Assembly: GCA_963205285.1 (NCBI GenBank)
Contig: CAUJJQ010000057.1
Coordinates: forward strand, 1 to 11,692
Direction of reading: 5' to 3'
DNA from: Pseudomonadota bacterium
Lineage (GTDB): Bacteria > Pseudomonadota > Alphaproteobacteria > Sphingomonadales > Sphingomonadaceae
DNA: 11,692 nt
Shown: positions 1 through 5,573 of the stretch, piece after piece
Layout of the letters: every line of letters begins with the position of its first letter
Position numbering within the stretch: position 1 is the stretch's first letter
The notes under the pieces: model-generated
Seen by the model: only the letters and a program-made list of their open reading frames with translations
Databases searched by the model: none
Told to the model about the DNA's origin: nothing
Made by a program: the position numbers and the translations under genes

Positions 1-668
1 GCCGCTGCATCTGCACCGCGCCGCGCAGTCCCCTTCATCGGTCGGGCGATGATGCGCCCGTCGCGCCGGGCAAAAAACAGCTCTGGTGAATGGGACAGGA
101 GCCAATCTTGGCCGGTAAACACCACCCCCCCATAGGGCGCACGCGCATGATCGCGCAGTCGTGCATAGGCGGCGAGCGGGTGGCCATGCACCGCGACGTG
201 CGTCGCAAAGGTCAGATTGGCCTGATAAATATCCCCCGCGATAATGTGGTCGAGAATGGTCTGACACATGGTGTCATATTGATCGCGGGTGACAAGCGGC
301 TGGGGCGGCAGCAACATCGCGCCCGCGCCATCGGGCAGCAGCGCGGGAATATCCGCCGCATCGATACGGCGCGGTGCGTCGAAACGGCCAAACCAGCCAA
401 GCAGCGCAGCCGCATCGGTTATGCGCGGTAGCCGGCCGGCCAGCTTTGGCTCCAGCGCTTGGCCCGCACCATAGGATAAAAAGCCCGCGACATGCGCACC
501 CGCCGCCAGCCATTGGTCAAGCGTTTCGAGCAGGGCAGCGACTTCGCCCGCATCGTGCGCTGAAATTATGTCGCTGGGGTTGGTGAACAGCCGCGCCGCC
601 GCCGCGCCATCGCCCCGTGCATCGTCGAGTAGGACGAACGGCCCCCTTATGTCGGCAAATTTGTCCAA
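1..668 (-). CDS. pabB: Aminodeoxychorismate synthase component I (PabB), partial, C-terminus outside window
   Basis: This is the first 222 codons of a chorismate-binding enzyme that, with a PabA glutaminase, converts chorismate to 4-amino-4-deoxychorismate for p-aminobenzoate and folate synthesis in the cytoplasm. The reading frame is open from 668 to the left edge. Visible family motifs are GDIYQANLTF, SPELFF and RPMKGTARRG. The last corresponds to the PIKGT(R/A)xRG loop of chorismate-utilising enzymes. PabB is favoured over TrpE by the short N-terminus (PFVLLDDAR near residue 11) and the AGFLSYGAG segment. No in-frame ATG or GTG exists at the 5' end, so the start is taken as TTG at 668, without a convincing ribosome binding site; the true start could differ slightly. 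The gene begins 17 bp after the stop of the secreted-protein gene, so the two are probably co-transcribed. In related bacteria PabB is sometimes fused to a PabC lyase domain; the window cannot show whether that applies here. Confidence 0.9.
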   Translation of the reverse strand, partial: MDKFADIRGPFVLLDDARGDGAAAARLFTNPSDIISAHDAGEVAALLETLDQWLAAGAHVAGFLSYGAGQALEPKLAGRLPRITDAAALLGWFGRFDAPRRIDAADIPALLPDGAGAMLLPPQPLVTRDQYDTMCQTILDHIIAGDIYQANLTFATHVAVHGHPLAAYARLRDHARAPYGGVVFTGQDWLLSHSPELFFARRDGRIIARPMKGTARRGADAA

Positions 669-685
669 ATGCGTGGACGGCCGGG

Positions 686-1228
686 TCAGCGCACGCGCAT
701 CACACGCACGCCCGGCCGGTCATTGATGCGCGCAATAAAGCTGCCCAGCGCACCACGGCTGATGACAATCGACATGCCCGCACGCGGGCTACGCCCGCTC
801 GACCCGTCCGTTTGCACCCAATGCTGATCATTATCGAGGATGAACAGCCTGTGCCCGGACGCATCGGTGCCGACGCTGGTGATGGTGGCGGTCAGGCTAT
901 TGACCCCCTCCTCATTGGCCGCAGCCTCATCATCATCGCCGCCACCAAAAATATTGCCGAGGTTGAGCGCAAATCCAAACAAGCCGCGCCGCGTTTCACG
1001 CACCTGCGCCCGGTCAACTATGCGCACATCATGCGCCTGTTCCGCCGTTGCCAACGCCGCCACTTGCTGGTCAAAACAGGCGAGACGGGCCGTCGGATCG
1101 GCAATAGCGCGACAGGCATAAAGCTGTTGGACGATGGGCGGTGTGGCGGGCGGTTCATTATCCGCCGCGCGGATGGGTGATGCCAAGAGGCCGAACGCCA
1201 ATGCCAGAACGGCCAGATTTTTGCGCAT
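686..1228 (-). CDS. Small secreted protein with paired cysteines, function unknown
   Basis: This gene encodes 180 residues. The frame is open further upstream, but ATG at 1228 is chosen because it starts a clear signal peptide (RK, then a hydrophobic core at residues 5-16, with a predicted cut after IRA at residue 21) and follows AGGGG at 1236-1240 by 7 nt. The mature protein is therefore probably periplasmic. Residues 38-53 carry a C-x11-C pattern, [16 protein letters not shown] (Cys39 and Cys51). This resembles the 'C..I.D...RL.C(Y/F)D' pattern of many small exported proteobacterial proteins and could form a disulphide. A Gly/Asp/Ala-rich linker (about 88-108) precedes a likely beta-rich C-terminal half (111-180) with [15 protein letters not shown] and [14 protein letters not shown]. 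It is the gene before pabB and may share its transcript, but nothing in the sequence links it to folate synthesis. I do not recognise a named family. Confidence 0.85.
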   Translation of the reverse strand: MRKNLAVLALAFGLLASPIRAADNEPPATPPIVQQLYACRAIADPTARLACFDQQVAALATAEQAHDVRIVDRAQVRETRRGLFGFALNLGNIFGGGDDDEAAANEEGVNSLTATITSVGTDASGHRLFILDNDQHWVQTDGSSGRSPRAGMSIVISRGALGSFIARINDRPGVRVMRVR

Positions 1229-1277
1229 GCATTTTCCCCTAAGCTGGCCATCGCCCACGCAGTCGCCGGAGCGGCGC

Positions 1278-1330
1278 GGTTGCCAATTGTCCTGCGTCAC
1301 CCTAGACGCCAAGGGCAGAGACTGGCAACC
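1278..1330. repeat. 8-bp inverted repeat in divergent promoter region
   Basis: GGTTGCCA at 1278-1285 is matched by its exact reverse complement TGGCAACC at 1323-1330, with 37 bp between. It lies between the divergent starts of the secreted-protein gene (1228) and gcdH (1371). The left arm covers the candidate gcdH -35 box and the right arm would sit just downstream of the predicted start of transcription. This layout could suit an operator, but an 8-bp match can occur by chance and no regulator gene is adjacent. Confidence 0.35.
1280..1308 (+). promoter_or_regulatory. Candidate sigma-70-type promoter for the gcdH operon
   Basis: TTGCCA at 1280-1285 (5 of 6 to the -35 consensus) is followed by a 17-nt spacer and TAGACG at 1303-1308 (3 of 6 to the -10 consensus). 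This would place the transcription start near 1315 and leave a leader of about 56 nt before gcdH. The -10 match is weak. A perfect TATAAT also lies on the minus strand at 1341-1346, but I see no good -35 box with it, so the promoter of the secreted-protein gene is unresolved. Confidence 0.3.
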
Positions 1331-1370
1331 ATTTGCCGCGATTATACCGACCGATCTTCGAGGAGTTTTT

Positions 1371-2555
1371 ATGGCCGAGATGGGGCCCTTTGACTGGAGC
1401 GATCCCTTTTTGCTCGACGCACAACTGGGTGAAGAGGAACGGATGATCCGCGACGCCGCGCAGGGATTTGCGCAGGATGTCCTGCAACCACGCGTCATCG
1501 CCGCCTTTCGGGAGGAGCGCGATGCCCCCGAACTTTTCCCGATGATGGGGGCGGCAGGATTGCTCGGCGCGACGATCCCCGAAAATTACGGCGGGGCGGG
1601 CGCATCCTATGTCGCCTATGGCCTGATTGCGCGCGAAATTGAACGCGTCGATTCGGGCTATCGTTCGATGGCATCGGTACAAAGCTCGCTCGTCATCCAC
1701 CCCATTTACGCCTATGGTTCAGAGGAACAGCGCCAAAAATATCTGCCGGGCCTGACATCTGGGCGGCTCATCGGTTGCTTTGGCCTTACCGAACCCGACG
1801 CGGGCAGCGATCCGGCTGGAATGCGCACCATCGCCCGCAAGGTCGACGGCGGTTATCGCCTGACCGGCAGCAAGACGTGGATTTCCAACGCCCCCTTTGC
1901 CGATGTATTCGTCGTCTGGGCCAAGAGTGAGGCGCATGGCGGAGGCATTCGTGGCTTCATCCTCGACAAGGGGATGGCCGGACTTTCCGCCCCCAAAATA
2001 GAGGGGAAATTGTCGCTGCGCGCATCGACCACCGGCATGATTTTGATGGATGATGTGTTAGTGGGGGAGGATGCATTGCTCCCCAATGTGCAAGGGCTAA
2101 AGGGGCCGTTCGGCTGCCTCAACCGGGCGCGCTATGGCATTAGCTGGGGGGCGCTGGGGGCAGCGGAGTTCTGCCTTGCTGCCGCGCGGCAATATGGACT
2201 GGACCGACACCAATTTGGTAGACCTTTGGCGGCCACGCAGCTCTACCAGAAAAAGCTCGCCGATATGATGAGCGATATTGCGCTGGGCCTGCAGGCCAGC
2301 CTGCGCGTCGGGCGCCTGATTGATGAGGGACGTTTCCACCCCGATATGATTTCGATCGTCAAACGTAATAATGTTGGCAAGGCGCTCGACATTGCACGGG
2401 CCGCCCGCGACATGCACGGCGGCAACGGCATTTCAGAGGAATATCAGGTCATTCGCCACATGGTGAATCTGGAAACCGTCAACACCTATGAAGGGGCGCA
2501 TGACGTCCATGCCCTGATTTTGGGTCGCGCCGTAACCGGCATCGCGGCCTTTTGA
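1371..2555 (+). CDS. gcdH: Glutaryl-CoA dehydrogenase
   Basis: This FAD enzyme of the acyl-CoA dehydrogenase family oxidises and decarboxylates glutaryl-CoA to crotonyl-CoA plus CO2, passing electrons to electron-transfer flavoprotein. It has 394 residues, the normal length for a bacterial GCDH. The start is ATG at 1371, five nt after GAGGAG at 1360-1365. GCDH-specific features separate it from other acyl-CoA dehydrogenases: [15 protein letters not shown] (97-111, with Arg98 at the position of the substrate-carboxylate-binding arginine), [12 protein letters not shown] (137-148), [11 protein letters not shown] (165-175), [13 protein letters not shown] (245-257), [13 protein letters not shown] (346-358) and [16 protein letters not shown] (371-386). 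Glu374 aligns with the catalytic base. The sequence closely resembles human GCDH along its length. It is the first gene of a three-gene run: its stop overlaps the possible TTG start of the GNAT gene. The role is breakdown of lysine, tryptophan or glutarate. Confidence 0.96.
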   Translation: MAEMGPFDWSDPFLLDAQLGEEERMIRDAAQGFAQDVLQPRVIAAFREERDAPELFPMMGAAGLLGATIPENYGGAGASYVAYGLIAREIERVDSGYRSMASVQSSLVIHPIYAYGSEEQRQKYLPGLTSGRLIGCFGLTEPDAGSDPAGMRTIARKVDGGYRLTGSKTWISNAPFADVFVVWAKSEAHGGGIRGFILDKGMAGLSAPKIEGKLSLRASTTGMILMDDVLVGEDALLPNVQGLKGPFGCLNRARYGISWGALGAAEFCLAAARQYGLDRHQFGRPLAATQLYQKKLADMMSDIALGLQASLRVGRLIDEGRFHPDMISIVKRNNVGKALDIARAARDMHGGNGISEEYQVIRHMVNLETVNTYEGAHDVHALILGRAVTGIAAF

Positions 2556-3109
2556 CGGTGGCTGACGCCGCGCAAAATTGGGGCGATTTTGACCCGCAAC
2601 CCATTTTGGCCGACGGGGCAGTGCGGTTGCGACCATTGGTCGCGGAGGACAGGCAAGCCTTGTTCGCCGTCGCGTCTGACCCTGAAATATGGGCGGTGCA
2701 CCCGGCACATGACCGCTGGCAGGTCGATATATTTCGCGCATTTTTTGACGATGCGCTGGCAAAGGGCGGCGCGCTGGCAATCACCGAAACAGCCACCGGA
2801 CGGATTATCGGTTCCAGCCGGTATGACCGGCTGCGCTGCCGCGACGGTGAAGTGGAAATCGGCTGGACTTTCCTGGAACGCGCGCACTGGGGCGGGGCCA
2901 CCAATCGCGCGGTCAAACGGTTGATGGTCGGCCACGCGCTCTGCCATTTCACCAGCGCCATTTTTATCGTCGGCGAAGATAATGTCCGTTCGCGCCGGGC
3001 GATGGAAAAAATCGGTGGCCAATTGATTGACGGGCGTGATGAAAATTTTGTGATGGCCGGCGTGACGACCCGCCACGTGGTATTTTCCGTGGACCAACCA
3101 TTGCCATGA
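2552..3109 (+). CDS. GNAT-family acetyltransferase (RimJ/RimL-like)
   Basis: This gene encodes a 185-residue protein of the Acetyltransf_3 (RimJ/RimL-like) branch of GNAT enzymes, which move an acyl group from acyl-CoA to an amine. Visible signs are an N-terminal [13 protein letters not shown] segment (21-33), an acetyl-CoA-binding region around [17 protein letters not shown] (113-129), and [13 protein letters not shown] (144-156), matching the 'N..S.r.mekiG' motif of this branch. The substrate cannot be told. The start is either TTG at 2552, which overlaps the gcdH stop TGA, or GTG at 2558, three nt after that stop; neither has a strong separate binding site, so translation is probably coupled to gcdH. 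Its stop overlaps the next start as ATGA at 3106-3109. Tight packing between two glutarate enzymes suggests co-expression. Whether it acts on a pathway intermediate or protein, or is only a passenger, is open. Confidence 0.88.
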   Translation: MTVADAAQNWGDFDPQPILADGAVRLRPLVAEDRQALFAVASDPEIWAVHPAHDRWQVDIFRAFFDDALAKGGALAITETATGRIIGSSRYDRLRCRDGEVEIGWTFLERAHWGGATNRAVKRLMVGHALCHFTSAIFIVGEDNVRSRRAMEKIGGQLIDGRDENFVMAGVTTRHVVFSVDQPLP

Positions 3110-4284
3110 CCGCACCGCCCCAAACCCCGCTGGCGGGGGTCAAAGTGCTTGAGCTGGCGCGCGTGCTCGCTGGGCCATGGGCAGGACAATTGCTCGCCGA
3201 TTTGGGGGCGGAGGTTATCAAGGTCGAAGGGCCGATGGGCGATGACACCCGCCGCTGGGGCCCACCATATGCCAGCCATGAAGATGGCAACCGTGATGCT
3301 GCCTATTACCATGGCTGCAATCGCAGCAAATCCGCCATCATTGCCGATTTTACCAAGGAAGCCGATGTCGCACGGGTGCGCGCGCTGGCCGCTGAGGCAG
3401 ACATCCTCATCGAAAATTTCAAAGTCGGCGGGCTGGCCAAATATGGGCTGGATTATGCTGCGCTCGCCGAAGTAAACCCGCGCCTCATCTATTGTTCGAT
3501 CACCGGCTTTGGGCAGGATGGGCCATATGCGCCGCGCCCGGGCTATGATTTTGTCGTCCAGGGGATGAGCGGGATTATGGATTTGACCGGCGATCCAGCC
3601 GGTGAACCCCAGAAAATCGGCGTCGCCTTTGCCGATGTTTTTACCGGCGTTTATGCGACCGTCGCGATCCAGGCCGCTCTCATCATGCGGGCGCGCACCG
3701 GACGCGGCCAGCATATCGACCTGGCGCTGTTTGATGTGATGACCAGCGTGCTCGCCAATCAGGCGATGAACGCATTATTCGCCGCCGAACAGGGGCTGGC
3801 GGGGCCGACGCGGATGGGCAATGCCCACCCCAATGTTGCACCCTATGCGGTGTTTCCGACCAGTGATGGCTGGTTCATCCTGGCGGTCGGGAATGACAGT
3901 CAATTTGCCAGCGCTTGCAATGTGTTGCGGCTGGACGGGGTGGCGGGTGACGCGCGTTTTGCCAGCAATGATGCGCGGATCGCCAACCGCGCCGAATTGA
4001 CCGAGATTTTGACAGGCGCGACACAGCTTTGGGCGCGCGATGCGCTGCTCGATGCGCTGGCGAAGGCCAATGTACCCGCAGGGCCGATTAATCGCGTGGA
4101 CGAAGCGCTCACCGACCCGCAAATTGCGGCACGCGGCCTTGTCCAACAGGCGGTGGCGCGCGATGGCAAGAGCTATCCGACCGTCATGACCCCGATCAAA
4201 TTGTCCGACGCGACCCTCGCCCAGCCGCGCGCATCCCCCCGGTTGGGGGAGGATGATTCCAGCATCCATAGCTTTACGACCTAA
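3106..4284 (+). CDS. CaiB/BaiF (class III) CoA-transferase, probable glutarate CoA-transferase
   Basis: This gene encodes 392 residues of a class III CoA-transferase. The N-terminus (LAGVKVLELARVLAGPWAG, 9-27), LGAEVIKVEGP (33-43) and GDDTRRWGPP (45-54) are typical. Asp177 in AFADVFTG (174-181) matches the catalytic aspartate that forms the aspartyl-CoA intermediate. SITGFGQDGP (131-140), RMGNAHPNVAPY (236-247), VGNDSQFA (261-268) and NVPAGPIN (322-329) resemble the eukaryotic SUGCT enzyme (succinate-hydroxymethylglutarate CoA-transferase), which activates glutarate. Adjacency to gcdH supports the same role: moving CoA from succinyl-CoA or a similar donor to glutarate, giving the substrate of GcdH. 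Some bacteria pair gcdH with such a transferase (gcoT in pseudomonads). The C-terminus is short and ends RLGEDDSSIHSFTT, without the usual extended helix after 'LGE', yet I see no frameshift restoring one. The start overlaps the GNAT stop by 4 nt. Other dicarboxylate acceptors remain possible. Confidence 0.9.
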   Translation: MTAPPQTPLAGVKVLELARVLAGPWAGQLLADLGAEVIKVEGPMGDDTRRWGPPYASHEDGNRDAAYYHGCNRSKSAIIADFTKEADVARVRALAAEADILIENFKVGGLAKYGLDYAALAEVNPRLIYCSITGFGQDGPYAPRPGYDFVVQGMSGIMDLTGDPAGEPQKIGVAFADVFTGVYATVAIQAALIMRARTGRGQHIDLALFDVMTSVLANQAMNALFAAEQGLAGPTRMGNAHPNVAPYAVFPTSDGWFILAVGNDSQFASACNVLRLDGVAGDARFASNDARIANRAELTEILTGATQLWARDALLDALAKANVPAGPINRVDEALTDPQIAARGLVQQAVARDGKSYPTVMTPIKLSDATLAQPRASPRLGEDDSSIHSFTT

Positions 4285-4341
4285 AGCGCATTGCCGAAAT
4301 GATGTTCGGGGGGTGTGCACATAGCGCGCGCGCAGGCTTAA

Positions 4342-4375
4342 GGCCTGTTTCGATTAGATTGAATCGAAACAGGCC
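4342..4375. terminator. Perfect 14-bp hairpin between convergent genes, possible bidirectional terminator or dispersed palindrome
   Basis: GGCCTGTTTCGATT at 4342-4355 pairs perfectly with AATCGAAACAGGCC at 4362-4375 around a 6-nt loop (AGATTG). It lies 57 bp after the CoA-transferase stop and 21 bp beyond the stop of the minus-strand membrane protein gene, exactly between two converging transcripts. There is no T tract on either side, so intrinsic termination is uncertain. The stem could instead be a REP-like dispersed palindrome or an RNA 3'-end stabiliser. The remainder of 4285-4396 holds no gene; a short alternating GC run lies at about 4324-4332. Confidence 0.6.
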
Positions 4376-4396
4376 CTAGCTATCTTTGTATGAAAA

Positions 4397-4756
4397 TCAA
4401 ATCAGCCAGCTGCTCGGATTGGGCATGGGTTGCTGTTTTTGCGCGTTGATCAGGCTCATCACCGACCGCACGATGACCAGCGCCATTCCTGCGAAGATAA
4501 TCAAGAAACCAATAAGGACGATCGCCAAAATGACGCCGACAATCGCGCTCGCCAAGCCGATCCAAAATGTATTGATCAGATATTGATAATGGCTCGCTTC
4601 CCAATCCGCATGGGCTTCACCCTTCCAGACAAAGGCCAGCACCACGCCCACCAGGCCGGTGACACCCAATACCATCGATGAAATATACAGCAGGCTGATG
4701 ATTGTCGGCCGGTTAAGGTCGAAACCACCGCCACTGCTTGGAACCGGTTGATTCAT
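4397..4756 (-). CDS. Small integral membrane protein, DUF4870-like
   Basis: This gene encodes 119 residues. The frame extends upstream, but ATG at 4756 is preferred because GGGAG at 4766-4770 lies 9 nt before it and the upstream residues look non-coding. A hydrophobic segment at about 19-45 is followed by a polar motif, WEASHYQYLINTFWIG (52-67), and a long hydrophobic stretch (about 65-103) that can form two membrane helices. The protein ends NPSSWLI. The 'W..SH...QI.TFW' signature between helices and a C-terminal 'NP.sW' are features I associate with DUF4870/COG3671 inner-membrane proteins, whose function is unknown. It is convergent with the CoA-transferase gene and probably has its own promoter at 4835-4863, so it looks like a single-gene unit. 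No enzymatic motif is visible. Confidence 0.85.
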   Translation of the reverse strand: MNQPVPSSGGGFDLNRPTIISLLYISSMVLGVTGLVGVVLAFVWKGEAHADWEASHYQYLINTFWIGLASAIVGVILAIVLIGFLIIFAGMALVIVRSVMSLINAQKQQPMPNPSSWLI

Positions 4757-4834
4757 AAATCCAAACTCCCTGTTGCTTGCCCGTATGGCAAGGATGGCAC
4801 GCCTGCCCGATTGGCGCAACCATGCGCCCTGTCA

Positions 4835-4863
4835 TCTACTTTGGGTAATTTGATCCCGGTCAA
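4835..4863 (-). promoter_or_regulatory. Candidate promoter for the DUF4870-like membrane protein gene
   Basis: Read on the minus strand, TTGACC (4863-4858) matches five of six -35 positions. A 17-nt spacer follows, then AGTAGA (4840-4835); TAGATG overlaps it with a longer spacer. Transcription would start near 4828, giving a leader of about 70 nt. It lies downstream of the minus-strand terminator at 4956-4992, which makes sense of a separate unit. The -10 match is weak. Confidence 0.35.
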
Positions 4864-4955
4864 GGAAGGTCGCCACGAACAAGAACAATGTCATGGCAAG
4901 GACGAGGGAGAGCAGATGCGCGGCAGATCGGTCGCGCCGCAAATGGATTTACGCG

Positions 4956-4992
4956 AAAAGGGGGGCGCCACCGTTTAGATGGTCACCCCCCC
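4956..4992 (-). terminator. Intrinsic terminator after the small membrane protein gene at 5092-5481
   Basis: On the minus strand a G run (4992-4986) pairs with CCCCCC (4965-4960), with an inner ACC/GGT pairing around an 8-nt loop and a small internal bulge. The stem is followed by TTTT (4959-4956). It lies about 100 nt past the stop of the minus-strand gene ending at 5092. The U tract is short but the stem is very GC-rich. Confidence 0.5.
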
Positions 4993-5053
4993 GAATATTC
5001 GCCAGCCCAAAGTTGCAAAAAAGCAATCCCCGGGCCACGCTCTCCTCCATCTG

Positions 5054-5087
5054 CCCGGCCGTCCCAAAGGCGGTCGGGTATTTTTTT
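5054..5087 (+). terminator. Intrinsic terminator on the plus strand with no known upstream gene
   Basis: CCCGGCCGTC (5054-5063) pairs with GGCGGTCGGG (5069-5078) as a 10-bp stem with two G-U pairs and a CCAAA loop, followed by TA and seven Ts (5081-5087). This is a textbook factor-independent terminator in the plus direction. The opposite strand has no T tract after the stem. Both flanking genes are on the minus strand, so the transcript it ends is unknown. It could be a small RNA, or it could stop antisense transcription into the gene at 5092-5481. Confidence 0.65.
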
Positions 5088-5091
5088 ACCG

Positions 5092-5481
5092 TTATTGTGC
5101 CGGTAGCCGAGAGAAATAATAGGCACAAGTCGCCAAAAGCACAACCGACACCGCCTCTGCCAGCATAGATGTCTGCGTGAGCGGACCCATGACATCCCCC
5201 AACATCAACCCGACAACCCTGCCGCTAAAGGCAAGCCCGAACAGGCCGATTGGCACCAACAGCCAGATGAACATGCCGGGACGCAGCGCGCTCCATCCCG
5301 CGCACAGCGCCGACAGGATGAAAAAGGACGACAGGTCGGCGCGCAGCGTATTGGTGCCCTCACCGCCCAAAATTATGCCGAGCACCGGCACGTAGCTGTC
5401 GGGCGCAATCAGCCCTTGCAGCCCCGTCCAGCCAAAAAACAGCGCCCAAAGGCCCACGAATCCCCTGACGATCCAATGCAT
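5092..5481 (-). CDS. Small four-helix membrane protein, possibly DUF4345
   Basis: This gene encodes 129 residues. ATG at 5481 is chosen over the longer open frame because GGGAGAGG (5486-5493) lies 4 nt upstream and the N-terminus then begins directly with a membrane helix. Four hydrophobic segments are visible, at about 5-26, 52-68, 70-93 and 105-123. Between the first two is GGEGTNTLRADLSSFF (39-54). A 'N.LRAD' motif between helices 1 and 2 in a four-helix protein of this size recalls DUF4345, but I make that assignment with reserve. The function is unknown. It starts 92 bp after the glutamate dehydrogenase stop on the same strand, so read-through from that gene is possible; no strong terminator is seen between them. 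It probably ends at the terminator at 4956-4992. Confidence 0.82.
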   Translation of the reverse strand: MHWIVRGFVGLWALFFGWTGLQGLIAPDSYVPVLGIILGGEGTNTLRADLSSFFILSALCAGWSALRPGMFIWLLVPIGLFGLAFSGRVVGLMLGDVMGPLTQTSMLAEAVSVVLLATCAYYFSRLPAQ

Positions 5482-5573
5482 AAAACCTCTCCCTCCCCCC
5501 CAAATATTTTCCCTTGCTTGCCTGAGCTTTACGCCCTGTTCAAGCCGTTTGGATGAAGAGAGGGCGCGCGGGG

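Larger units (their letters stand above)
4757..5091. other. 335-bp intergenic stretch with terminators on both strands and no clear gene
   Basis: This gap lies between two minus-strand membrane protein genes. On the minus strand it holds a GC-rich terminator (4956-4992) and a candidate promoter (4835-4863) for the DUF4870-like gene. On the plus strand it holds a strong terminator (5054-5087) that serves no annotated plus-strand gene. Just before that terminator is a pyrimidine run, CTCTCCTCC (5040-5048), complementary to Shine-Dalgarno sequences, as found in some small regulatory RNAs. Short frames here on both strands look non-coding: Arg/Pro-rich composition and no binding site. Confidence 0.5.

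Noticed and set aside
1134..1370. Upstream extension of the gcdH frame by 79 codons
   Set aside because: The extension overlaps the secreted-protein gene on the other strand. A good ribosome binding site precedes the ATG at 1371, where GCDH homology begins.
2479..3714. Long minus-strand open frame (411 codons) across the GNAT and CoA-transferase genes
   Set aside because: It is antisense to two genes with clear family motifs, and its protein has no recognisable domain. High GC content leaves such frames open by chance.
4757..5091. Known structural RNAs (SRP RNA, tmRNA, 6S RNA, RNase P RNA) in the gap
   Set aside because: I could not find their conserved cores by eye, such as the SRP GGAAGGAAGCAG-type loop or a tmRNA tag reading frame.
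4748..5106. Short plus-strand frames in the 335-bp gap as small protein genes
   Set aside because: Arg/Pro-rich composition, no ribosome binding site and no recognisable motif; the stretch is better viewed as non-coding.
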